Positions 9,531 to 17,954 of a stretch of 64,000 nucleotides of DNA are shown here, piece by piece. The number at the start of each line of letters is the position of its first letter. Position 1 is the first letter of the stretch. The notes below the pieces were generated by a model. The model did no database searches and had not been told where the DNA came from. It worked only from the letters and a program-made list of their open reading frames with translations. Made by a program: the position numbers and the translations under genes. The stretch lies in NCBI RefSeq assembly GCF_024806835.1, contig NZ_JANTYU010000006.1, forward strand, positions 186,001 to 250,000, in the 5' to 3' direction. Origin of the DNA: Xanthomonas sp. 3793 (lineage in GTDB: Bacteria; Pseudomonadota; Gammaproteobacteria; Xanthomonadales; Xanthomonadaceae).

Positions 9531-10877
9531 TTACGCGCGCGCCGGCAAGGTGGTGTGCAGCAGGCTGCGACATCGCCACACCATCCACGCCACCGGCACC
9601 AGCAGCAGCGCCGCCAGTGTCATGGCCACCGGACTGCCACCGAGCGAGACCGCCAGCACTGCCGACAGCAGCGCCGCATAGCCGCCGGCGTTCAAGCGTA
9701 ATCCGCACAGGTGCAGGCTCGCCGCCGCGATGGCGAGCACGCACAGGAACCGCAGCCATAGCAGCCATTGCGGCGCATGCGCCGCTGCCGCCGCGACCTG
9801 CACGAGCGCGCTGCAGCACACGCCAACCAACAACAACGGAACCAGCGTCGCCTCGCGATGGCGTCCGATCAACAGGGCCGACAGCACGCTGCCGAGCAAT
9901 GTGGTCGCGCCCGCGGCCAGTACCGGGGTGACCCATGGCAGCCATGCGCGTTGCTCGGCACTGCCCCAGGCGGCGGCTGCCAACAGCAGCACCAACGCAC
10001 CCACGGCGGCTGCGCCAAGCACCAAGGAAACCAGCGTGCCGGCCCAACGATCTCCGGCCGGGCCGCGCGCTTCGGCCACCAACAGGCGATTGAACTGGTT
10101 GAACACACCGCTTGCCCCATTGAGCAGATAGTTCAGAAACAAATACACAGGCAGGAATGCCGGCGCGACCGACGCCAGCAGGAACGGCGTCAATCGATCG
10201 TGCAAGGTGCCGGCGATGCTCAGCAACGACAACTGCAGCGCCGGGCGCAGCATGCGCCGACCGCCACCGCAGCGCGGCCACAGCAACGGCAGCGATGCAC
10301 CGAACACGGCAATGTTGACCAAGGCCTGCAGCAGATACCCCAGGCTGACCGCCACTCCGGCGCCGAAACCGCCGTTCCAGCCTGGCAGCCGTTGCAACGC
10401 CAGCCAGACGAGGATCGTCGCCGGCATCGCCACCTGCTGCACCATGAATCCCGCCAGCCGCCGCCCTTGTGCAAGCAGCGGTGCCGAATAGCCCACCAGC
10501 CCGAACACCGTCGCCGGAAGCGCCGCCAGCAGATAGTGAAACCCCTCGCCCTGTCCGCGGCTCCGCCACCAGGCACCGGCGATCCACAGCAGGTCCAGCA
10601 GCACGGTGGCGAGCAGGCGGTGCCAGAGTGCCTGGCGCCAGCGTTCGTTCCAGCCCGCGGCGTCGGGGTCCTCGCGCAGGAACAGCGAGGCGTAGCCCAG
10701 ATCGGCCAGGAACAGCAGGGTGAGCAGGCCAAGGTGTGCCAGTCCCACCTCGCCGTAGCTCTGCAGGCCGAACCGGCGCAGCAACAGCCACTGGAACAAC
10801 AGGGCGCAGCCCTGACCCAGCGCGTACAGCGTCGCGCCGGCAACGAATCCCGCGCGCATGCGCTGCGCGGCGGTCAT
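9531..10877 (-). CDS. Wzx-type polysaccharide flippase (MATE/PST superfamily)
   Basis: 448 aa, about twelve to fourteen hydrophobic segments alternating with short charged loops, as in PST/Wzx flippases that move lipid-linked repeat units across the inner membrane. ATG 10877 overlaps the stop of the TylF-like gene (ATGA), so I place the start there rather than further upstream in the same open frame. A second flippase-like protein is encoded at 14163-15398. Substrate unknown. Confidence 0.8.
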   Translation of the reverse strand: MTAAQRMRAGFVAGATLYALGQGCALLFQWLLLRRFGLQSYGEVGLAHLGLLTLLFLADLGYASLFLREDPDAAGWNERWRQALWHRLLATVLLDLLWIAGAWWRSRGQGEGFHYLLAALPATVFGLVGYSAPLLAQGRRLAGFMVQQVAMPATILVWLALQRLPGWNGGFGAGVAVSLGYLLQALVNIAVFGASLPLLWPRCGGGRRMLRPALQLSLLSIAGTLHDRLTPFLLASVAPAFLPVYLFLNYLLNGASGVFNQFNRLLVAEARGPAGDRWAGTLVSLVLGAAAVGALVLLLAAAAWGSAEQRAWLPWVTPVLAAGATTLLGSVLSALLIGRHREATLVPLLLVGVCCSALVQVAAAAAHAPQWLLWLRFLCVLAIAAASLHLCGLRLNAGGYAALLSAVLAVSLGGSPVAMTLAALLLVPVAWMVWRCRSLLHTTLPARA

Positions 10878-11626
10878 GGCTGCGGGGCAGGTGCAAGCGT
10901 CGGGACATGGCACAGAAAGGCACGCGAGGCGGCGCCATAGGCGAACCAGGGTTCGAACGCGATGCCGAAGCGAGCGGCGCACTCCTGCAGCGCCCGGCGC
11001 TCGCCCTGTTGGTGGTCGGCGCGAAATAGATCGTAGTCGTCGCACAGCATGACGCTGCCCTGCACCAGACGCGGTGCGATCAGGGTCAGGGCGTCGTGTG
11101 CCGAGCTGTAGAGATCGCAATCCACATGCACGATCGCCGCATGCGTGTGGCCGATGGCGTGCGCATTGTCGGCGAACAATCCAGGTACCAGTTGCAGATC
11201 CGGCGCCTTCAGACCGACCGCCGCACAGCGCGCTTGCGCCTGTGCCTGCGTGGCAACAAAGCTGCCGGCAGCCAGGCTGTCTTCGCCTTCCAGATTTGCC
11301 GGCATCCCGGCAAACGTGTCGAAGCCGTAAAAGCGTGGGCGCTGCGCCAGAAACGCAGACACCGTCCCCTGCCTGCGGTAAGGCAGCCGCGCGCTGTGCT
11401 CCAGATGGCGCCGATGATGGCGATAGCTCAACCACGCGTGGGCGAGACTGTTACCGCGATACACGCCAAATTCGTAGTAGTCGCCTGCCAGCTGGGTCGC
11501 ATGCACGTAAGCCCATGCACGAAACAGTGCGCCGAGTGCATCGTTGCGATGCAGGTTCGCGCTCCCACGCAACCGATGGTAGGCGAACTTGAGGCGTTCG
11601 ATGGTCGTCACAGACAAGCCAGACAC
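10874..11626 (-). CDS. TylF/macrocin O-methyltransferase family protein
   Basis: 250 aa. The segment DYYEFGVYRGNSL is the SAM-binding E-x-G-V motif of the TylF family. It is followed by FYGFDTFAGMPANLEGED, then IVHVDCDLYSSAHDAL and MLCDDYDLF, the metal-binding Asp cluster of this family. TylF-type enzymes O-methylate sugars, so a glycan-modifying role is likely. It is coupled to the flippase downstream by an ATGA overlap. About 225 bp without a gene separate it from the epimerase upstream, so it may have its own promoter or a shared long transcript. Confidence 0.85.
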   Translation of the reverse strand: MSGLSVTTIERLKFAYHRLRGSANLHRNDALGALFRAWAYVHATQLAGDYYEFGVYRGNSLAHAWLSYRHHRRHLEHSARLPYRRQGTVSAFLAQRPRFYGFDTFAGMPANLEGEDSLAAGSFVATQAQAQARCAAVGLKAPDLQLVPGLFADNAHAIGHTHAAIVHVDCDLYSSAHDALTLIAPRLVQGSVMLCDDYDLFRADHQQGERRALQECAARFGIAFEPWFAYGAASRAFLCHVPTLAPAPQP

Positions 11627-11851
11627 CTTCGCAGGAACGGGGGAACCATGCGATAGGAGTATCCGGGCTGGGCGTGCGGCAACGCAATGGTCAACGTTAT
11701 GCTCACCATGGAGACGGTGGATCGCGTCTGGCCAGCGCCAGATGCCGGACGCGGCGCGGCTCGGTTCCTCTGCAAACCTCGTCTTTGATCAAGTACGCAA
11801 CAGGCATCGCGGGCAGATCGGCGGCAGACAGCATGACCGCGTTGAGCAGGC

Positions 11852-12805
11852 TCACACGTGTTGTCCGGCGGCCGCGTCGGTCGCCGCCAACACGCGCTGC
11901 AATGCCTGGCGCAGGTTCCAGCGTGCGCGCCACCCCAGCACGCGGGCCGCCTTGCCCGGATCGCCCAGCTGGTGAAGACGGTCGATTCGCCGCTGACGTT
12001 GTGGGTCCACCTCCAGGCGCGGTGATCGCCCAAGCAGCGCACCGATCTGCTCCACCAGTTCGGCGACCGAATGCTCCACCCCGGAACATAGATTGAATAC
12101 ATCGAAGGCCGGGTCCGGCCGCGCGTCGTCAAGCAGCGCGATCAGTCCTGCCGCGGCGTCGTCTGCATGGATGTAGTCCCGGCACGGCTGCAGGTTGCCC
12201 AGCTGCAGCCGTGGCGTTTCTGCCGGATCGGCGGCCAGTTGCGCCAGCACGTCCGGTATCAGATGCGCGTTGGGATCGTCGTGGGCAATCGTGTTGAACA
12301 GACGTGCGGCGCGCCCGCGTCGGCCAGTGTCGGCCGTGCACCACAGCCGCAATTGCGTTTCGTTGCAGAGCTTGGACAGCGCGTAGTTGTCGCGCGCTTC
12401 GGTCGCGCTGTCGTGTTCGTCCAGCGCGCCCTCGCCCCAGGCGTAGACCGCACCGCTGGAGGCGATCACCACGTGTCGCACGGCCGCGTCGCTGGCGGCG
12501 TGCAGCACGCTTTCGGTGCCAACGACGTTCGCCTGCAGGCAGCGCATGCGTTGCGTCTCGCAGGTAGGGATGTGATGCATGGCAGCCAGATGGACCAGCG
12601 CATCGGCACGGAACTCACGCAGTGCGGCAGCGACCGTCTCGCGTTGGCCCACGTCGGCGACGATCGCCGCATGCAGATCTTCCGGAAACGGCATGCCGCT
12701 GGACAGATCGTCCAACCCCGCCACCGCATCGCCACGCTGCAGCAACGCGCCCGCCACGCGTCGCCCGATCATCCCGGCTGCGCCGGTGACCAGCACCCGC
12801 TTCAT
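11852..12805 (-). CDS. NAD-dependent epimerase/dehydratase (extended SDR)
   Basis: 317 aa. The nucleotide-binding motif TGAAGMIG is at residues 7-14, a conserved HLAAMHH is near 72-78, SSGAVYAWGEG carries the catalytic Ser region, and YALSK gives the YxxxK catalytic pair. The C-terminal half has the sugar-nucleotide segment around RDYIHADDAA. It belongs with GalE/WcaG-type epimerases that make the nucleotide sugars for the polysaccharide. It overlaps the Wzz-like gene upstream by 4 nt. The specific sugar is not predictable. Confidence 0.9.
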   Translation of the reverse strand: MKRVLVTGAAGMIGRRVAGALLQRGDAVAGLDDLSSGMPFPEDLHAAIVADVGQRETVAAALREFRADALVHLAAMHHIPTCETQRMRCLQANVVGTESVLHAASDAAVRHVVIASSGAVYAWGEGALDEHDSATEARDNYALSKLCNETQLRLWCTADTGRRGRAARLFNTIAHDDPNAHLIPDVLAQLAADPAETPRLQLGNLQPCRDYIHADDAAAGLIALLDDARPDPAFDVFNLCSGVEHSVAELVEQIGALLGRSPRLEVDPQRQRRIDRLHQLGDPGKAARVLGWRARWNLRQALQRVLAATDAAAGQHV

Positions 12806-14073
12806 CCAGGCCCCTGCGTGCGTGCACCTGCACGCCCGAGCAAGCTGCGCCGCGCGCGTTGCGGCAACCAGGCGAATAACGGATCGTCATGCGCCGACCA
12901 TGGCGCGTGACGGTCGCCGTGGCGACGCGCAATCACGTAGACCGACAGCGCCATGGATGAGAGCACCAGCACTCCCAGGAACACCGCCAGCCCGACCAGC
13001 ACCGGCTGGCGGGAAGGTATCGGCGCCGGCGACAACGCGGGGATGGCGCGGTAGCGCACCAGTTGCGCGCGCCAGCGCTGTTGCGACAGCGCCAGGTCGA
13101 TTTCGCTGGCGACCTGCGACAGCGACGAGCCGGACGGAGTGTCGGTCCCGAACACGGCCGCTCGGCAGCTCTGTACCCAATCTGCCAGTGCGCGGCCCAG
13201 ATGCAGCGCCTGCGCGCGCTGGTCCACCCGCGTCAGGAAGCGCTGCTTGCCATCCAGCTGTTCCAGTTCGCGCTCTACCTGACGCAACTTGGTACGCGTC
13301 TCGGCGATGGTGGACTGCAATGCGACGATCTGCGCCAGCGGCGAAAGGTAGCGTCCGCCGCCATCGCCGACCGACACGACCGTGTTCACTTCGTTGCGCC
13401 GCAGTTCCGGATAACGCTCCAGCAACTGCTGCATGTCGGCGGCCTGTCGCTCGTTCTGTTCGATCGCGAAGCGCTGCTGAACCTGGTCGATCTGTAGTTG
13501 CGGGCGTTGTTCGAGCGCCTGCTGACGCAGGCTGTCCAGATAATCGCGTAGCCCGACCCACAACACGACCTGGCGCACATGCTGCGCAATGGCGTCCAGC
13601 TGCTGGTTCGCGGCTGCATCGTCGCGTGCGTACAGCGACACCTCCAAGCCCAGCGCGCCGACGCTCTTGGCATCGATGTTGACCTGTTGGCGGATGTCGT
13701 CGCGTTCGACCGCACTGCGGTAGGTCACGCGCGTATCCCAGTAAGTCCTGCGCACGAACGCGCGTTGCAGACGTTCGCGCTGCTCGGCCGGTAGATCGGT
13801 CATGCCCGCGAGAGACGCCGCTACCAGCTGGCGGTCGGCAAGCATGGGCTGCAGCTTGCGCCATTGCTCCAGCGTCATCTGCGGTGTTTCCAGCAACGCG
13901 GTGAGCGCATGCAAGGGCCGCATGGCGACAAGCGCGCCGGCCAACAGGCCGAACAGCAATGCCACCGGGATCAGCAGGCGGCCAAACTCTCGGTAGAAGC
14001 GCAGTACCTCCAGCAGCAGATCGCCCAGGGAGACCTCATCGCGGCGTTCAGGGATCTCATCTATTCCCGGCAT
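12802..14073 (-). CDS. Wzz/chain-length determinant-like protein
   Basis: 423 aa from ATG 14073. One membrane segment near residues 26-48 and a second near the C-terminus (LVGLAVFLGVLVLSSMALSV) flank a long, charged, helical periplasmic region rich in Gln/Glu/Arg, the PCP/Wzz architecture. A C-terminal tyrosine-kinase domain and Walker motifs are absent, so it is the PCP-1-like type rather than a Wzc kinase. It should set chain length of the polymer made by one of the Wzy-like proteins. Its stop overlaps the epimerase start. Confidence 0.8.
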   Translation of the reverse strand: MPGIDEIPERRDEVSLGDLLLEVLRFYREFGRLLIPVALLFGLLAGALVAMRPLHALTALLETPQMTLEQWRKLQPMLADRQLVAASLAGMTDLPAEQRERLQRAFVRRTYWDTRVTYRSAVERDDIRQQVNIDAKSVGALGLEVSLYARDDAAANQQLDAIAQHVRQVVLWVGLRDYLDSLRQQALEQRPQLQIDQVQQRFAIEQNERQAADMQQLLERYPELRRNEVNTVVSVGDGGGRYLSPLAQIVALQSTIAETRTKLRQVERELEQLDGKQRFLTRVDQRAQALHLGRALADWVQSCRAAVFGTDTPSGSSLSQVASEIDLALSQQRWRAQLVRYRAIPALSPAPIPSRQPVLVGLAVFLGVLVLSSMALSVYVIARRHGDRHAPWSAHDDPLFAWLPQRARRSLLGRAGARTQGPG

Positions 14074-14162
14074 TGGGTCTTCGCTGTTGTTCAAGGAGAC
14101 ATGGGAGCGCCACGCCGCACCGGCAGCACTGTGCCACAGCGATTGCAACGGCGGCAACGCAC

Positions 14163-15398
14163 CTACGCGTGGGCGCGGCCGCGCCCTGCAACGCGCAACC
14201 CGCACCATAACGTGGCGGTCAGCGTCGCTTCGGTGGCGATCACGGCGATGGCTGCCCCGTGCACACCGTACTGACGGGTAAGCAGCAGGTTCAGTGCGAT
14301 GTTGACCACCGCCGCCAGACCGGCGCCGAGCACGTACCAACGCTGCCGGTCGCTGGCGATGGCGGCCTGGGTCAGCACATAGTTCGGCAGGACGAACACG
14401 AACGCAGCAAACAGCCAGCCGAGCAATTGCCCGGCCACCACGCGATACGCCGCTCCGTACAATAACTCCATCAACCAGGTACCGAGCCAGGCACCGGCCG
14501 CTGCCAGCGCCAGCCCTGCCGCACCGGCCAGCCACAGCGCGCGATCCTCCAGACGGCGCGCACGCGTGGCCTGCGTGCGTTCCAGCCGCAACTGGCGGAA
14601 CAGCAACAAGGCAACCGGCATCGCCAGTAACAGCACGCCATCGAACACGCGGTACGCCGCGGCGTACTGCCCAAGCTCCGCCGCAGGCACCATGTGTTGC
14701 AAGATCACCACGTCGCTGCGGCGGTACAGGCCGGTGGCCGCATCGATCCAGAAGAAGCCGGCCGCCGCGCGGTACGCCAGCGGCTGCGGCCGCCACTGCG
14801 GTCGATCCCGCAGGCCTCGCCCCAACAAGAGATAGGCCAGCACCAGACCGCATCCCCAGGCAGCGAAGACCACGCCGGGGTCGTGACCAAGCAACAGGAC
14901 CGTCATCACCACCAGCACCGCGCTGAGCGCACGCGCACCCGCCAGCCAGCTGGCGTCGCGTTGCCAGCGGCCCGCCGCCTTCAACTGGGCGGAGACCAAC
15001 TGGGTCAGCGTCACCGCACCGAAGCACAGCACCGCCCAGACCAGTGCGGGATCGCCGCCGGCGTGGCGCGCTGCCAGGCTGGCGGCGGCCAGCAACAGCG
15101 TGGACCACAGCAAGTGCCCGCGTGCCAGCCCAGGCAGCGCGCGCGCCATCGGCGCGGGGATACCGGCCGCAACCCCTTCGCGCAGCACCAGGGTACGCAT
15201 GCCGGCATCCTGCAGCAGCGCCAGCAAGGTCGCCAGATTGAGCAGGTAGGCGTAGCGGCCGAAGCCGGCCGGACCCATGCCACGCGCCAGCCACACCGAC
15301 AGCGCCAGCGAGACGGCGGCGGTGAACAGGATCGACACCCACTGCGCCGACAATCCACGCACCAGGCTGCGCCAGGCAGGCGGCAGACGCGGTTTCAC
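14163..15398 (-). CDS. second Wzx-type flippase, coupled to the lasso exporter
   Basis: 411 aa with about twelve hydrophobic segments and PST/Wzx character (FGRYAYLLNLATLLALLQDAGM near the N-terminus). GTG 15398 overlaps the stop of the ABC transporter gene as GTGA, so the polysaccharide flippase is translationally coupled to the last gene of the lasso set. Substrate could be lipid-linked glycan. A role in lasso export is less likely but not excluded by position. Confidence 0.8.
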   Translation of the reverse strand: MKPRLPPAWRSLVRGLSAQWVSILFTAAVSLALSVWLARGMGPAGFGRYAYLLNLATLLALLQDAGMRTLVLREGVAAGIPAPMARALPGLARGHLLWSTLLLAAASLAARHAGGDPALVWAVLCFGAVTLTQLVSAQLKAAGRWQRDASWLAGARALSAVLVVMTVLLLGHDPGVVFAAWGCGLVLAYLLLGRGLRDRPQWRPQPLAYRAAAGFFWIDAATGLYRRSDVVILQHMVPAAELGQYAAAYRVFDGVLLLAMPVALLLFRQLRLERTQATRARRLEDRALWLAGAAGLALAAAGAWLGTWLMELLYGAAYRVVAGQLLGWLFAAFVFVLPNYVLTQAAIASDRQRWYVLGAGLAAVVNIALNLLLTRQYGVHGAAIAVIATEATLTATLWCGLRVAGRGRAHA

Positions 15399-17140
15399 CG
15401 TGCGCCGATCCAGACCGGCGCCACCACCTGCCATGGGCCCTGCGCCACCAGCCGCCCCTGGTCCAGGACCAGCACGGTATCGGCCTGTTCCAGCAACGCC
15501 AGCCGATGGCCGATGAGCAGCACGGTTATGTCCCCACGCAGGCACTGGATGGCGCTGCGGATGCGTGTCTCGTTCTCGTGGTCCAGCGCGCTGGTGGCTT
15601 CGTCCAGGATCAACAACGCCGGACGTTGCAACAGCGCCCTGGCCAGAGCCAGCCGCTGGCGTTCGCCCCCGGACAACGGCATGCCGCCATCGCCGACCGG
15701 GGTGTCCCAGCCCTGCGGCAGCGCATGTACAAACTGGGCGGCGGCCTGCTCCAAGGCCGCGTATAAGGCCGCCTCACTGGCATGCGGGCAAACCATCAAC
15801 AGGTTGTTGCGCACGCTGTCGTTGAGCAGGAACGCGTCCTGCGACACGTAGGCCACCGAGCGGCGCCAACTGCGCCGGGCGGCCGCATCCAGCACCACAT
15901 CATCGATCTCCAGCGTGCCCCCATCCGGGCTCAGCAAGCCGCTCAGGACGTCGGCCAGCGTGCTCTTGCCGGCACCGGAGGCGCCGACCACGGCGGTGGT
16001 GGTTCGCGCCTGCAGCCGCAGCGAAAGATCATGCAGCGCGGGCGTGCTGCGCCCGGCGTAGTGGACCCGGACCGCGGACAGCGCGAGCGACGTGGTCAGC
16101 TGGATCGGTGGCGCGACGTCAGGCAGCGCCGGCTCGGCCCACTCCCTGCTTTCCCGTAGCCGGCGTTCGATTTCGGCGAACGCCGCCGCCGCATGCAGGC
16201 AGTACTGGCGTTGTTGCTGCACTGTCGTCAACAGCGGGACCAGGCGAGCGAAGATCGCCACCAGGACGAGCAGCTCGGCCATCGCCATGTGCAGGAACTG
16301 CAGGCCGAGGTAGGTGAAAAACGCCAGCACGATCGCACCGGCGCTCTGTAGCCAGGCTTTGGACACGCTCAAACCCCGTGCAAACCGCAGCTGCTGGTCG
16401 CGCATGGTCCGGGCCGTGCGTTCGAATGCCGCCAGATATGTTGTTTCGGCACCCAGGATCTTGGCCAGGCGCAGACCGGACAGACGGTCGTGCAGGCCCG
16501 CGTGCAAGCCTTGGTGTGCCTGCGTCAACTGGCGTCCCAGCAGCGCCACCTCGCGACGCTGGCTGCCTACCAACAACAGCAACGCGATCCCGCTCAGCGT
16601 GGCGACCAGCGCCAGCACCCAGGACAGCGCGAAGGCGGCCAGCAGATAGAGCGCGGCGGTGATCGCCGTGGAGACCATCGCAAGACCGTGTCCCAGCCCG
16701 ACTTCGGCGCGCCCCACATCACTCAGGATGAGACTGGCGTGGTCCCCAGTGCGCTGACCCGCCAACCAACGCCATTGCGCACCGAGCAGGGCAGCGAAAC
16801 TGCTGATGCGCAGCCGCTCGCCGACGTCTTGCTGCAGCCGTGCCGCGAGCTGTTCGCGGCCGAACTGGATCGCGCTGCGCAGCAGCAGTGCCAGACAGAA
16901 CAGAAGCAGCAACGGAATCGGCGAGCTTGCCCGGACACCAAGCGCCGCGAGCAGGCGCAACAGCTGGTGCGCCACTCCCGTGGCGGCGGCGTCGCCCTGC
17001 AGTGAACTCAGCAAGGGCACCAGCAACAGCACACCGATGCCCTCCGTCGCAGCGGCCAGCACCATCAGCGTCAACAGCCCGATGCGCTGGTCGCGCGGTG
17101 CCAGACGCAATACGCCGGCGAGGAAGCGGAAGACCGTCAT
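15395..17140 (-). CDS. ABC transporter, membrane plus ATPase domains (probable lasso-peptide exporter, D protein)
   Basis: 581 aa. An N-terminal six-helix exporter domain occupies roughly residues 1-330, with no C39 peptidase domain. The ATPase domain has Walker A GASGAGKST, Q-loop YVSQDAF, signature LSGGERQRL, Walker B LLILDEATSALD and the switch His in LIGHRLA. This half-size fusion exporter is typical of lasso D proteins (immunity and secretion) and also of some lipid flippases. ATG 17140 overlaps the B2 stop (ATGA), which ties it to lasso maturation. Confidence 0.88.
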   Translation of the reverse strand: MTVFRFLAGVLRLAPRDQRIGLLTLMVLAAATEGIGVLLLVPLLSSLQGDAAATGVAHQLLRLLAALGVRASSPIPLLLLFCLALLLRSAIQFGREQLAARLQQDVGERLRISSFAALLGAQWRWLAGQRTGDHASLILSDVGRAEVGLGHGLAMVSTAITAALYLLAAFALSWVLALVATLSGIALLLLVGSQRREVALLGRQLTQAHQGLHAGLHDRLSGLRLAKILGAETTYLAAFERTARTMRDQQLRFARGLSVSKAWLQSAGAIVLAFFTYLGLQFLHMAMAELLVLVAIFARLVPLLTTVQQQRQYCLHAAAAFAEIERRLRESREWAEPALPDVAPPIQLTTSLALSAVRVHYAGRSTPALHDLSLRLQARTTTAVVGASGAGKSTLADVLSGLLSPDGGTLEIDDVVLDAAARRSWRRSVAYVSQDAFLLNDSVRNNLLMVCPHASEAALYAALEQAAAQFVHALPQGWDTPVGDGGMPLSGGERQRLALARALLQRPALLILDEATSALDHENETRIRSAIQCLRGDITVLLIGHRLALLEQADTVLVLDQGRLVAQGPWQVVAPVWIGAR

Positions 17141-17709
17141 TGGGACCGCCATGCATATGGCACGAAGCAACCTACGCGGGCGAAGCGGTCGGTGCCGTGC
17201 CCGCCGGTCACGTGCTGGCTGCCGGCGACGACCCAGGCATGCGCTTGCAGCGCCGTCCCGTCTGCACAGCGCGCGACTCCCAGGCAGAGCACATGAGAGA
17301 CCCGGAACACGTTCAGCAGGCAATGCGAAGCCAGCGCTTGCGCCAGGCAGTTGGATCGCCAGGGCGTATGGCGAGCAGCCAGTCTCACCGTCCGGCCGAT
17401 CTGCAGGGCGCGACGTTGCGCGCGCTCGTCCAGGCGCGGCAGGGCCGGCGGTACCGCCATCTGGTGGCCCACCCAGCGGGCCAGGTGGCGGAAGCCGATC
17501 CACCGCACGGCGCTACGTGCCGCGCCCAGCAGCAGCCAGGTCGGCACCAGCAGCAGGCGCTCGAAACGAGGCAGGCGGGCGAACGCAAGCAGCCTGTGGC
17601 GCACGCCGGCGACAGCACGGGAAACACTCACCGCCAGCCGTCCTCTCCACAGCTGGCGGGCCGCTGCGGTAATGCCTGGCGGTTGCACCGCGTACTGGCG
17701 CTGGAACAT
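17137..17709 (-). CDS. lasso peptide biosynthesis B2 protein (transglutaminase-like leader peptidase)
   Basis: 190 aa from ATG 17709. It matches the B2 layout: a basic hydrophobic N-terminal part (LPRFERLLLVPTWLLLGAAR), then the catalytic Cys in WRSNCLAQALAS and the catalytic His in LQAHAWVVAG. The family (PF13471) cleaves the leader from the lasso precursor before ring closure. The acidic third residue is not obvious after the His. A longer frame starts at 17817 but adds 36 poorly family-like residues, so 17709 is preferred. It is coupled to the exporter and lies 245 bp after the synthetase gene. Confidence 0.85.
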   Translation of the reverse strand: MFQRQYAVQPPGITAAARQLWRGRLAVSVSRAVAGVRHRLLAFARLPRFERLLLVPTWLLLGAARSAVRWIGFRHLARWVGHQMAVPPALPRLDERAQRRALQIGRTVRLAARHTPWRSNCLAQALASHCLLNVFRVSHVLCLGVARCADGTALQAHAWVVAGSQHVTGGHGTDRFARVGCFVPYAWRSQ

Positions 17710-17954
17710 GAGGTTGTCCGCTGTCGCACGTGCAGGACCCACCGCAGAAGGAGCATGGCAGAGACACGCTGTCGGAGGAGGGGCGGCCTGCGCGATCAAG
17801 CCCATGCCGGCACGCAAACCCGGAACGGCTTGCCGTGGCCGGTGGCTGCTAGCCTAGCAAACGCGCGCGCTGGCGTGCTGGCGTGGACATGATCGGAGGT
17901 GGTGCGGCTACGGCAAACCGAGCGCATGACCAAGCGATCGCCCGACGACTGCGA

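Noticed and set aside
8285-9931. Long open frame on the plus strand (548 codons)
   Set aside because: It runs opposite a well-motifed asparagine synthase and flippase gene, has no family motif, and is explained by GC-rich codon bias.
15395-17140. ABC transporter as an MsbA-type lipid exporter
   Set aside because: The ATGA coupling to the B2 gene favours a lasso exporter, although a lipid role cannot be excluded from the sequence.
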